Shown: positions 20,221 to 32,500 of the stretch, in pieces | Layout: every line of letters begins with the position of its first letter | Numbering within the stretch: the first letter of the stretch is position 1 | Notes under the pieces: generated by a model | Seen by the model: the letters and a program-made list of their open reading frames with translations, nothing else | Told to the model about the DNA's origin: nothing | The model's database searches: none | Origin: Psettodes erumei | Taxonomy: Eukaryota; Chordata; Actinopteri; Pleuronectiformes; Psettodidae | NCBI GenBank assembly: GCA_016785225.1 | Contig: JAFBJZ010000613.1 | Span: forward strand, 62,001 to 126,000 | Length of the DNA stretch: 64,000 nucleotides | Direction of reading: 5' to 3' | Made by a program: the position numbers and the translations under genes

Positions 20221-21469
20221 CTCGTCGAGCATCATAGCGAGAGCGCCCCCTTCTGGACCCCACAGGCATGACCAGTCGATCAAATTTTTAACCTCTTCCA
20301 TTGACTTAAAACACGTTTGTTTCAGATGACCTTTTATACAATTTAAAATAGTTGACCTCGTGAATTAATTATCTTTTGTCCCTCTGAGTGTTTTCAGTTA
20401 CTGTTTTTATGCCCTGTCGAACAAATATCCATCATCAGCTTCCTGAAAACTCTATCACAGCAACACACCAACGTGAAAGATCCTGTGCTGAAGCAGATGG
20501 CTCAGAGAAGCCATCATATCCTTCACCATCACAGCCCTTACCAATTCCCTCAAGTTCTTCATATGTCTGACTTCCAATCAGAATAGTCATTCTGCCTTTA
20601 CAGCACATCCATCATATTTACACAGTCATCCTCTCTGGAGCCTTCTTGGCTCTAAATGGGAGGCAGGAATCCAGCAACAGGCACTGGCTGGCTGACCTGC
20701 AGGAAAATATCATCAGACAATCCTGATCGTCGTTCTGAGATTTATAACATCTGCTGTGTGGGAGGTGACTATGATAAGAACACGGCAGCAGAGAAAAAGC
20801 AACCAGCAAGTAATTTCTTTAAGGATTATTATGGCCTGTTTTTGCTCAAACCCTGGGTCAGGAGAGCTGTAATCTTCCTTTATTTGGTATATTTAGCCAC
20901 AAGTGTTCATAGATGTCTCCCACTGCAACATGGGATTGAGCTTTATCATCTGGCAGCTGATAAATCCCATATCACAAGATTCACTATGACGTATAGGCAA
21001 TAATTTTCTGACTAAATTCCCATACTGGGATAAGACCAGGAGGCCCTCAACTTCAGGCATGCATGGAGGAAACGGGATGGCTTCCATTTGTAGATGATCA
21101 CTGGGCTTTATTATCATCCACAGTAGGGAAAAATCATTCACAAATAAGGCATATAAATAGGTAATGATGTCCACATAAAAAAAATCTAAAACTTCTTGCT
21201 GCCTGTGCAGCGCGCAGGGCCGACTCCCCAGTTCTGTCACCCTTCGTCACGCCTGTCTTCCCTCACCCCTGCTTCCTGGGCGAGATGCCTCCAGCCCACA
21301 CAGCGTGACGTGACATGCCCCTACACCCAGGAGAGAGAGAGAAAAAGACAGAGAGAGGACAAGCCCAGAGCTTCAACTAATAAGAAAGGGAGAGAGAGAG
21401 AGACTGATAGCTTGGTGACAAAGTAAAGGCTCTGTACATTCAGAGAAATGACAGAATGTTATTGGTGCG
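20221..21469. other. Gene-free intergenic stretch
   Basis: Nothing recognised. Two 115-codon frames on opposite strands (20656-21003 and 20893-21240) resemble no known family. Confidence 0.45.
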
Positions 21470-21850
21470 GGACATATATATGGCCAAAAGTAAGTGGACA
21501 CACAAACACTATATTTTGGGTATGTCAGTCCAAAACCATGGGCATTCATCTGCTGCTTTAAACGTCTCCAATAATCTGGTTCATGGTTTTAGACTCTCAT
21601 TTAGATTTTGGACGCTGTAGGAATTTTGCTCCTATTTAGTCACAAGAGTGTTCATGAGGTCAGGGGGGCAAGGCCTGGCTCAGTGTTGCTGGGGTTGAGG
21701 TAAGGAAGGTTTTTTTCAACACCAATCTCAGAAAAGTATTTCCTTTATGGATCTGGCTTTATGCCAGGGGTGCCTTGCCCAAGTTGTTGCCGCAAGGGCG
21801 GAAGTAAAATACATCACTGCTGTCGCATTAAAGACTTTGTCTGCTTCTTA
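21470..21850. mobile_element. Decayed Tc1/mariner-like DNA transposon remnant
   Basis: Starts with tatggccaaaagtaagtgg, close to the terminal sequence of a DNA transposon that is common in fish (atatggccaaaagtatgtgg as I recall it). Internal matches include tcatgaggtca, aaggcctggctc, ggggttgagg and tgcccaagttgttgcc. No intact transposase frame remains. Superfamily assignment is from memory and needs a repeat-library search. Confidence 0.55.
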
Positions 21851-22556
21851 CTCACGGACGTCAGTTTGTTTGTTTCATGTTAGAGATTTGAGCATTTATT
21901 TTTTTCTCCTCTTGCTGGTTTGAAGTGGGCACGGCTCAGTCGGAAAAATGTGATGTATTTCTGTACATCAATCAGGATCGAGCCACATTTGGAATCTGAT
22001 TGTAGTTGGCATGTCAAACCACACTCATGCATTAGTCTTTTAGTGTTAAAGTCTTCATGAAGAACATATATATGAAACTCTGATTGCTTCTGATTGATTA
22101 TTGGTAGTATTTCATTTTGCACAGAAGCTTTAAAGCCAAATCATCAAGGTCATCTCTAACTGACATAAAAGCAGTTCAATATGGCAAAACATCCATTTGT
22201 TTACCATTTCTTTCTTGCTTTTAGTATCCCCTGATGGTTCCATGCAAAACTTCTACAGTCAAAAATGTAAAGAAAAGTATGAGAACGGGGTTTCCACATA
22301 GCTTGTGGAGTGTAGTATGTATAATGGCGTCTATATTTGAGAAATGTAACAGAATACATGCTTAAGCCCATTGTTATTGGCACTCATAGACAAGAAAAAG
22401 CAAAACTAAACAAGCTAAAATAGACAATTAAATATAATTAATACAAAAATGTTGATCAATATAAGGAAAACCACTCTTGAATACCAAAGTAAGACTTCGA
22501 TCGGCTGACCTAAATTAAGCTCTTAATTTTGATCAATCAGCCGAGGCTGACTGGAT
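21851..22556. other. AT-rich gpr158 upstream flank
   Basis: No gene, RNA or repeat recognised. Confidence 0.45.
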
Positions 22557-22624
22557 CTGCTTCAGCACCGGACAGCTCCCTCACCGCTTCAGCTGCTTCA
22601 GCACCGGACAGCTCCCTCACCGCT
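22557..22624. repeat. 36-bp perfect tandem duplication in gpr158 upstream region
   Basis: The unit at 22557-22592 (starting ctgcttcagcaccggacag) recurs immediately at 22593-22624 without a mismatch over 32 bases. About 230 bp upstream of the putative TATA box. Confidence 0.95.
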
Positions 22625-22854
22625 CCACCAAACACTGCTCCGTGATTGACAGAGGAAGCGGCCATACGCGGATCAATGGCGCTTCTGGAGCCCTATGAGA
22701 TGATGACGAAGACGGGCTTTGAGAGCGCACGTCTCCTGATGTGTCTCTCCGTTGATTTTATAGGCCTACTTAATGCTTGTTGTGGTCGGAAGGGGGCGGA
22801 GTGCGTTTGTCATCCAAGTGGGAAGCTCCCTGACTCGGTGCCTCCTGAAAGAAA

Positions 22855-22864
22855 TATATAAATA
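22855..22864 (+). promoter_or_regulatory. Candidate TATA box of gpr158
   Basis: TATATAAATA, preceded by a GC box near 22791 (gggggcggag). It predicts a start site near 22885-22895 and a leader of about 450 nt before the ATG at 23337. Position and motif only. Confidence 0.45.
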
Positions 22865-22917
22865 TAATAATAACCTGCTCCCTTACCCCTCCCTTCCTCT
22901 TCGGTTTGATTCAGTCT

Positions 22918-22978
22918 ATGTAGCCTACACGCAGAGGGAGAACGTCCGCCACACAGCTAAGCCAAGACAGTCCTGTCT

Positions 22979-23041
<63 letters not shown>

Positions 23042-23226
23042 AAACAGCTGCAAGCGGATACTCAACATCAACAAGCTGTATGAGGCATCTGTAAAGAAGA
23101 AGAAGGGATTTGACGAGGAAAGCAAGAGGGTTCCATACCTTCTTCTCCCTCGTTTTCTTTTTGATGTTCACAACCGAGGCGTGGAGCTTACAAGAATATC
23201 CTACAAGTGGTGAAGCGATGGTTTAG
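22918..23226 (+). promoter_or_regulatory. Upstream open reading frames in the gpr158 leader
   Basis: If transcription starts near the TATA box, the leader holds three short uORFs: ATG-TAG with no body at 22918-22923, a 4-codon frame at 23080-23094 and a 20-codon frame at 23164-23226. All end before the main start codon. Confidence 0.4.
22983..23034. repeat. (GA)n microsatellite in gpr158 leader
   Basis: About 26 uninterrupted GA units between the putative TATA box and the start codon. Confidence 0.97.
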
Positions 23227-23336
23227 CGGAGCAATTTGGTAGATATTTTTTTTTTACAGCGCGCACCCGCCTGACGACACTGTAATTCCGAGCAGCAATC
23301 CCCCCAAACATCTGTGGACGCTCTCTCTGGAGGGAG

Positions 23337-24214
23337 ATGGCTGTTTTCCGGCTGTCGTTGCTGCTGCAAGTGGGATTTGTGATCGGATCAAACCACAAAT
23401 ACGCGGAATGGTCCGCGCACGGGGAAGATGTCAGAGCACAGGAGGCGATTTACGGCGCTCAGGCGCACCGTCGGCAGCTGGCGCATCTCCGTGCGCCTCA
23501 TCATCCTCCCGGGGAGACGGCGGAGCTGGCGCAGAAAATAGAGGAGCATCTCCCCAGGGTGGTCACGGCTTTCCTACACACGGGGGACTCGACCACCTTA
23601 AAGCACGCCAACTGCTCGCGGCGGTACGAGCTCACCTCTCTGCGCGGAAGGTCACACGGCACCCCGCATTACTCCATGAGCAGCGTGCTGGATACGGTGC
23701 TGCACGCCACAAACTTCCTCAACATGATCTTGCAAGCCAACAGGTCCAGGGAGCAGAGTCTCCGGCGAGACATTGAGTGGTACCATGCCTTAGTGAGAAG
23801 TATACTGGAGGGAGACGCCAAGATTCACCGGGCAGTTGTCACTTTTAGCACGGACTCCCCCGTGGTGGGGCCCTCGGTGCTTCTCCAAGCCACGAGGGCC
23901 GGTGGAGAGATAGTCCTCCAAGACTTCTCCAGCATGGCCCACCACTCTCTGCAAAACCGCACAGCAGACACTGAGTGGTACCACGAAGTTAAAGACAGGA
24001 AGAAGCCCAGTTTCCATAAGAGGGTGCTGAGCCAAGACTTCACATCAGTTGACAATTCTTTAAAAAGGGGAGAGAGTTTTATCCCGGACAAGACGCATGT
24101 CAAATGGTCTGCGCCCTACCTGGAGTGTGAAAATGGAAATTTTGTTCCCAGATGGCTTTTGACCTTATCAGCTGCTTTCTATGGCCTGAAGCCCGACCTG
24201 GCTCCTGAATTCAG
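23337..24214 (+). CDS. gpr158: gpr158 coding exon 1 (signal peptide and Cache domain)
   Basis: Start context ggagATGg. Hydrophobic leader MAVFRLSLLLQVGFVIG, then HTGDSTTLKHANCSRRYEL, ATNFLNMILQANRSREQ and YLECENGNFVPRWLLTLS. S137/R138 and E263 align with residues reported to contact glycine in the human receptor. N-glycosylation sequons occur at N92, N135 and N207. Donor TTCAG|gtaggc; two bases of R293 are left. Confidence 0.95.
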
Positions 24215-25345
24215 GTAGGCACACAGATGGTTGAAATGTGGTAAACAGGCTGAAAAACAAACGTGAAATTCCAAAACTTGGTCAACAAATTATTTATGCC
24301 TACTCTTCATACAGCTTGAGAAAGTATCTGTGATGCTAAAAACTACAGATTCAAGGGTTATGTGAGTCTAAAGGTGAGTTCAGGTGGGTTTAACCACCAC
24401 TACATCCCAGTCCTCGCACACAAACCAGGACAGGGGCTTAGCAAGGGGTTCACACCTGCCTCTCTTCACTCCCCAAACATACCGCAGCCTCCCACTGGCC
24501 TCCTCTTGTTAAACGAGGGGGGTTTTCTTCCTCTCCTCCAGTCTGACAAGGCGGCGTGATGCTAAAAATAACCCTGGATGTTACTTGATGTAGCAGTGGT
24601 GGAAACCTCTGGCTACAGGCCCTAATTCATTTTTCAAACTCGCTTCACTGCGTGCTTTACCACTCACAAAACGTTGTGTGCCCTTTTTTTTCCCCTTTTT
24701 TCATAGGGAGGCTGCAAAATCTGTGATGAGTCAGAGCCTTCCTGAGATGAGGGACAGCCAATTATAAGAATAAAGAAACACAGCTGATGAAGAAATGCTA
24801 AAAGTGTGTGTGATGTTTGGCTGTTTTGTACAACCCATGTCCTAAAGCCACCCCTGCTGCAGCTCTGCTGGTGTAATGTGCCATGTTTATGCCAGTGGCC
24901 CTGATGTGCACTGGAACAATCAAGTGTTAAAGCTCCAGAAGATCCTGACCAACATCTTCCCAATGAATATTTAATACAGATCGCTAGTTGTGTGTGTGTG
25001 TACTGCTTCCGATGAATCTTTAATTGATACACTCAAGTCGCTCACAGGCAAGCAGGGATTGCAAATGAGTCAAAACCTGCAGTGATAGTAACTGTAATTG
25101 ACTATCAGCTACCTGGTGCTGTCTCAGACTAAAGCCTCTCAGAGCAGCTTCACACACTGTCAGTCTCCCAGTGAAGCAATCTGATCAAATTAGCCCAGAA
25201 ACTCAACTGATGGATAGTCAAAGCCACACCAAAGCTCAGCGTCGGAGTTTATGAAGCCAGACTCATGGTTTTGTTGGATTTTTCCAAAGGAAATGTGTTG
25301 GAGAAAAATCCCCACTATTCCTGAAGGAGCAGTTCCTCCCCCCCC

Positions 25346-25380
<35 letters not shown>

Positions 25381-26492
25381 AACTGAGACCACCTGCAAAA
25401 GATGGAACGTGTGATATGTGATGGATGGGAAACTTACATTGTTTAATGTCCCTTGAGGGCGACCCATTCAGTGGCACTGAAATAAATATCCCACTTAAAA
25501 GAGCAGAAGAGCAACATCTAGTCAGGATTTATTTTCCTTACACCAGAGAGTCGTTTAGTGTTTCTCCAATTAAAATAACTTCATTGTGACATTATTGCAC
25601 TTTATTGTTATTCTTAGTGTACACTGTAAATGCTGCAGTATGTTGTTGGTTGCTTGTAGATCTATTATTGAAGAATTATGGAGACTTTAGCAGGGAACCA
25701 GCTAGCCTGGCGCTATGTTAATGCAGGACTCCAGAACGTCCTGGCCAAGAAACAGTCCTGTAACCAATAGCCCGTCCCTAAAATCACAGCTTCTCATTTT
25801 TCTACTTTGGTTTTTGTACAGACATAAACCATCTGCTGCACCTTCTCATGTCTCTTTTTTGCTATAGCTCCCTTAGTGAGTTTTTCTTAACAGCCACTTC
25901 TCAGACGCTCACATCAAAGCAGCAGGCAGCTCATCCTGCGTCCTCCCTGTGCCCCAGCAGCCTCCTGCCAGATAAGAAACCAGAGAGGAGGGGAAACGCT
26001 GGCTAATATAGCTGGCTCAGACATCAGCTCTCCTCCGTTTCCCTTCCTGATGAACACACAATCAATACAACAATGAATTAATAATGAAAGATGTAGAACA
26101 ACAGCCCTGCATGGGCCATTTTCATCCCAGCCTTTCAGCCACTTCCTGGTTGGGGTGATGATTTTGCAAGAAGCAAGATGACTTGTTTTGAGTCTTTATG
26201 CATCATGCATAGTGAAATTCATCCAAGTCTGTTTTCCTCCTCTTTTTTTGTTTGTTGAACACGCAGGTGCTAAACAACCGATGTGACTTGTTAGAGCAGG
26301 AGTGTGCGGATGTGTGTGTGTGTGTGTGTGTGTGTGTGATAGATCGACCTGTTGTTTCTGTGAAGGTGTAAGAAATCGCACCTCTCACACTCCATCTCTT
26401 CCCCTCCCGTCTGTCTCTCCAGCTGCACTCAGGCACAGGGGAGGCAGCTTAGACCACACACAGGAATGGCTGTTTCAAGCGTGTAGTGTGTA

Positions 26493-26540
<48 letters not shown>

Positions 26541-29500
26541 TTTCAGAGGCCGAGACGTTCTTCAGGATGACATACTGCTGTCCTAATTGGCAGATGACTC
26601 TTACTTCAGACACAAACCTTGTGACAACACAGATGCAAAAAAGCAGTTTGAGCGAACACAAACTGGGAATATGAAGACAAAAAAGGAAAGGAATGTGAGA
26701 GTGGAGGTGGTGCATGTGTCAGGTGAATGCACACTGTGCTTGAGACTCACCTTTCACAACACAGATCTTAATTGCTCTGAGGCAGAAACCGAAGCAGCAG
26801 CAGAATAATAAGGCAAACTAATTGAAACTATCTTAAAAAGGGAGACCGAACTGTAAAGGACTACATAAATTTTTCAGCATTTTTCTCCAAAGGCCAAACA
26901 GGTTCTAATTAGACAGCAGAAATCCTCTTCGTTTGCGCTTGGCTTTGCTTCCTCATTCTGCTGCACAAGCAGTGAAAGTCGGGACAGTCCGACTGCTGTG
27001 GGACGCCCAGCCCGCCTAACAGGGTGGGAGGCCTCGAGCTCCAGGAGGAGCCGGCAGCATCTGCTTAGATGGACGCCATCCAGAAGCAAATAGGAAGGAA
27101 ACCCCACAATTCCTGGGGCTAAGTGTGATACTGCATGAAGCTAAAGTGAGATGAAAGAGAGCAGGATGAGAAAGAAAACAAATGCATCCAAGGGAAAAAA
27201 TGAGTGGAGATTGGGAGCCAGCATGTTGATTTCATAGGTGGGAAGATGTAAGAAATGATGATGGTTTCAAGTGAGTGCAACCTGAAGCTGGCAAGGGTTA
27301 AAGATCCCTAAGGCCCTCCTTCTCCAACTGCTGACGTCACTGGGACTCCACTGCTCAGTGAGGTGACCTGTCAATACGATGCCTTCAGCCAGTAAATGTC
27401 AGCGTTAAAGAAAACCCAACTAACCAGGCTTTCTGCTTTCAAAGCGACATTAGAGTCCTAATAATGCAGGTAATGACGGGAATCATCTCAGTAATTTTGC
27501 TGGCATCATAATGATGTAAGTCAGTTGCCTCTCAAAGGATTAAAACATCTGTAATATGATTACTGTAGGTTTATCCTGTAGTAATCTGGTGTAGAGCTGT
27601 GGCGTGATAGCACAGGCATCAGAATGGGGAATAGAGTGAAAGTTTTCAGAGATTTGAAGAAGAAAAATCAAGGTGTCTGCAAAATACAGAGAAATTCACA
27701 TCTCATCTCTACAGTGGTAAATGAGAACACGGTACACTGGAGGAAAATGCAGCCTTGACACTTTTGAATACACAGAATGTACTAGAACTTAACATGAGAC
27801 AGATGTCCCTGTGTCCTTCATTCATTTAGATTATCTCAATATAATATTTCCATAGAGGGATCATTACCGTTTCATCTTGTTCCATCTTTTCCTGCAGCCA
27901 CTGGATCATTTTCAAATTAAGGACAAAATGCCAAACAAAGTGAATTTGAATGCAACTTTAATATGAAAAGTGGGTGTTTGAATTCTCTTGTATGAATTAT
28001 AAGATGAGTCTGTTGATGTTGAGTTGGATGGTAATGATGATCGAGCACACATTAGTTTGCATTCCAAATAAAATAAGACCTCTTTATGTCATTTGTCCTC
28101 ATGCCCCGGTCAAAATAATAATAATAAAAACATCAGTCAGCTAACGTTGGCCACTGAACTGTCAGGTTTCCTTTTGTCAGCAGCTCAAATCAATGAATGG
28201 TCTTCTAGCTCGGTGTGTGGTCTTTAGAGACGAGTGTTTTTAATGACAAGAGTGTCAAGAGTCCAGAACTATGACAGGACGTGCCAGCGCTCAAAAAAGA
28301 AAAAAAAAAGAGAAGGGGTCTTTATTCGCTTCCTGTGACAGCTGCTCCGCCACGGGCGCTGTGTCTTTTTGATGACCGGCGACAGAACTCAATAAAATGA
28401 CCCAGGTTGCACTGAAACGCTGGTAGACAAGCAGCATCCTGCCCGCCGGCGAGACTCACATTAGCTTCTGCTCGTCCTGTCAGCTTAATGCATTTCCATC
28501 ACATAAGAGACATTTCCCGTGGAAGGGCCGCACGGCTCTTGCATTGTGATCGTTCCGTGACATAATGCACGAACTGTGTCCTTCTAAAAAGGGCAGAGAC
28601 GTGTTGAGACGCCGGGGCGGGAAAAATAAGCATGCGCGCTCATCTGGGCGTGCAATTCTTCCAGCTACACGGATAAGCTAAAGGATCATGTGTAAGCTTG
28701 TGCCAGTTTTCTGTGTTGGATTCTCCTTTACATTCCTCTTGGTTCACGTGCACAGTCTCTAACTGCAGATGTCAGAGCTTATTGCTTTTGCTTCAGAAGA
28801 AACCGCCGGATGCTCTTTGTTCCTGTGCACGACACAAATACACACAAACACATGGAAAATCGTCCGGTGCGCATGAAACCTTCACGCAGCTTTGCAGACG
28901 ATTCTGTTTTTGTTGGTTTACAGCGCCGCAAATTAACATGCTGCTCTAGTTACTGTCAATCATGTGACGCCTACAGAAAGACACAGAGGACTCTGCACCA
29001 AAAATCCTAATTTAAAAGATGTCACATTGCAAATGGAGATGCTGTGCCTTTTCCCCAAACCCATTAAAACAGGTAACTGGTTGCAATTTTGCTGTTAGCC
29101 GAACAGATTCTTACTCTGCACCTGATCTGGTGTCAGTCTTAATCCAGCCAGTGTTTTACCACACCACTGTGCCAGAGCAGTGGCTTCACAAATCGGTCCT
29201 CGCAGAACTTTCACACGTCTCTCTGGTGCCACGAATTAGTTGAAATTCAGACTTCAGCCGACTCCCTGTGCTGTGCGCAGAGGCTAAATGGGCTAATCAA
29301 TCTCAGAGTCCATTTTCTGGGCCTGAATAGAGACATACAGCTCAAAGCGTATACAGACCTGACGTTCAGTGTTCATTCATGGATATATCAAAGAGTGACT
29401 TGTAACAAAGAGGGCTTCATAGGGAGCGTGTTTTCATGAATATCCTTTTGTTGCCTTTAAGCAATTAGCCAGATACATCTACAGTCAAGCTCATAATGCA

Positions 29501-32500
29501 GCGGCTAACATTAGCACAGGCTGAGTGGCCTGTCAGAAAGACCAGAGCCCCTGCTGGTGGGATGCTCCTCTCTTTGCTGCTCTGGCCTTTAGACCCACAA
29601 AGAATGGAGGATGAAAGGAGAGAGCGCTCTGTTTCCTGGGGCACCACTATCCCCTGCTCTCTGTGATAATCCTGTCTTTATGCCCGAGGGCCTTGATGGC
29701 CACCATGATGCCTCTGCCCGTGTTCCTCGTTGCCGCTCTCAAATTACGACCCAGTCTTTGTGCCGCACGCGTATTCAGCCGGCACCTCCGTTCGAGACTA
29801 AGCACACTTGCTCTTTTCTCTTTTTTTCCCACAAGCCATTTTATACACCATATGCCCACTTTGGCTGGGATGCTAAAGATTGCCTGGAGAGTTGGAAGCA
29901 GAATAAAAAAAGAGGATTGTGGGAAAAAGAGGAAAAGACAGGCTATTTTTTTCTTTCTGTAGACTCTCACTTTTGCAAGCAAAAATGTTAATGCATGAGC
30001 TGCCATTGAAACAGCATTTTGATGAGTCCCCCGTCAGAAACGAATGGCTGTGTTTTTGTGCCATGTGTTTCACTGGCCTTTTTTTCCTACTCTCATTACA
30101 TAACGGAGAATTGAAACGGAGGCAATTTCGCAGGAAAACAACCAGCAGTGCAGCGGAAAACAGCGAGGTCAGTTTGCCCCGAGGCGGGACCGGAGCAGCA
30201 GTTATTAATAACAGAAGTGCAGACAACAAGAGTGTTGCACTTGCCCGACGTCCACTGGGAGCCAGGTACAGCAAACCGGCTCCTGTTCACCTGCAGAAAA
30301 TGCCACACCAGCAGTATTTGTGGATGTGTTTGAAAGGGCATATGGTGAAGAAAAGGAGAGCCAGATAAATATTGGCCTTTAATTGATGTCGTGTTCTTAA
30401 CAAGCACTTATTTATCACAAAGATGTAAGGAGTTGGACCCAAATGTGGACAGAGGCAGGGAGACTTTACTTTTATGCATTCTTCTATTGAGCTTTTGTCA
30501 ATATTTAAAAGAATTCACCCCAAAAAGGAGCTGAAGAGTTTTTCCATATGGACCAATAATGGGTTATCCTGGCCATGATAATAAACTTCTAATATATTAA
30601 AAGTCTTGCTGGTTTATTTTGTGCTGAGTTTAGGACTAAATGACCAAGCTGAGGCTTTGGTGGGGCCTGTCTGACCAGTCTGTATTAGTTGGTAATATGG
30701 CACAAACCGTTGCTATGGTTACCTGGATTTTAACGCAACTTTCCCCGCTAATTAACGAGCAGGTTAAAAATGTTGTCTTTGGCAGATGCCTGGCAGCCAA
30801 TCAGAAGCAAGTATTAAAAAACACCAACGCCTCTTTGTGGACATTTTCTCCCCGCAGACAGCTGGACCTGGTCGCAGCAGGAACCGCACACACAGGTGTA
30901 ACTAATAACACAAATCACGTCTTCGTTCTGTTTCAGCCACGCCAGTTAGAGAGCATGAACGCGTCCACAGCCTCGTGATGAATGCTATTAATTATACCCG
31001 TGCTTTTCCTGCTATAACTCGTCAAAATGTCTGCCATTAAAAAGGCCTCTTACAAAGTGAAGTGTTCACGGCTCTCGGTTAGCCTCTGCTCTTATGATTT
31101 CACAGTTTGTCACGTTCTCATCTCTTCTTTTAATTACAGCGAGAACAAACTCTGTCTCTTCTTCTTCTACTTCTTCTTCTTCTTTTCCCCCCAAAAAACA
31201 ATAAAGCTACGCTGACCGCTTTGCGTGTTGCTGTAGCCGAGTTACTACAAGAGATGGTTCGACTGAGGCGGTGTCACTATGGCAACCACACTTTCTCTGC
31301 TCACAACATCCAGCAGGAGATGAAACAAGGTGTTTACATGCCACCGTGTCCTGGCTAATATCAGCACATCAGCTGTCATTTCTAACAGAGCTGGATAAAT
31401 TCCTGGCATTTACATCAGTTGGAATATTCACGTCAGGATTGATATTTTAATTCTTTAAATAGACCTGATGTCAGTTCCTTTGGGCAGTGATATAATGGCC
31501 GTTTTTGTTGTCTTTTTCACAGCCGTGTACGGCGTGCTTATCCAACTTCTTCACTAGTCAAAACTGAACAGAACAAGGTGTGAAGAGCGTTGCTCATTTA
31601 AGAACATTTCCCTCGTAATAATGTTCTCCACTAATATCTATGCGAGACCACAAAGCGCTCTTTAACAAAGCGGCACCGGGGCAAAATGCATTAATAATAC
31701 AAATCATCGCACTCTAATTGAAGCCTTATTAGCTAATGGCCACTGGTAGGAAGCTAAAAGGGGAATTCAACCTTGAAACAGAAGTGGCACATACCTGTAC
31801 TATAGTTCAGGCTAGAGGTCTAAATGCGTCTTGCTCCATTCATCCTAAAACATATGAAAAACCCATGTGATGTTCAAACAAGCATCACAGGAGTTAAAGG
31901 TCAGTACAAAGTTGGCCGGTGATTTATTTTCAGTGAGGAAGCTGCAGGTTTTTTCCTCAAGCAAACGTTGTGTATCTGTATGAGACGGCGTGCTGTGGAT
32001 TGGAGAAAACGCTGCAGATTATCCAGCATCACTGCGCTCGTCCTGCTGAGCTGTAATGCCAGAGAGTCACACGGCCTGTCGTCCGTGAAGTTTAAAGCCC
32101 GTATAGATTTTTTAACGACGCGTTGCCTCGGGCTGCGCTCAACGTCTTCCAGGAGGGAAAGCCTGAACGTGGGCTGAGGTCGCCGAGACGTTGCACATGT
32201 CTGAACGGCACCGTCCTGCATGACCCAAACACAACAAAACATGGATCTTTTGTGTACACGCTTGTTTTTCTTATATACACATACAGTATATACTGTATTT
32301 GGGTACTTTGTTTGTCTTGTGTGCTGCACTGGTGAAAGGACTCATGAGGCTGACCTTCAGAATGACAGGTGCTGACCTTTCTCTTCATAGAGCTTTAGGC
32401 AGCTAAGTAAGTGGAAATCCTCAGCAGCAGGTTCCCACCTGGCTTGGCTGTCTGAAATGGAGCGAAGACTTCAACCTATCTGAGTTGTTTTGTTGCGTTG

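Noticed and set aside
22983..23034. CRISPR-like or other spaced array
   Set aside because: Simple dinucleotide repeats with no spacers; nothing prokaryotic in the window.
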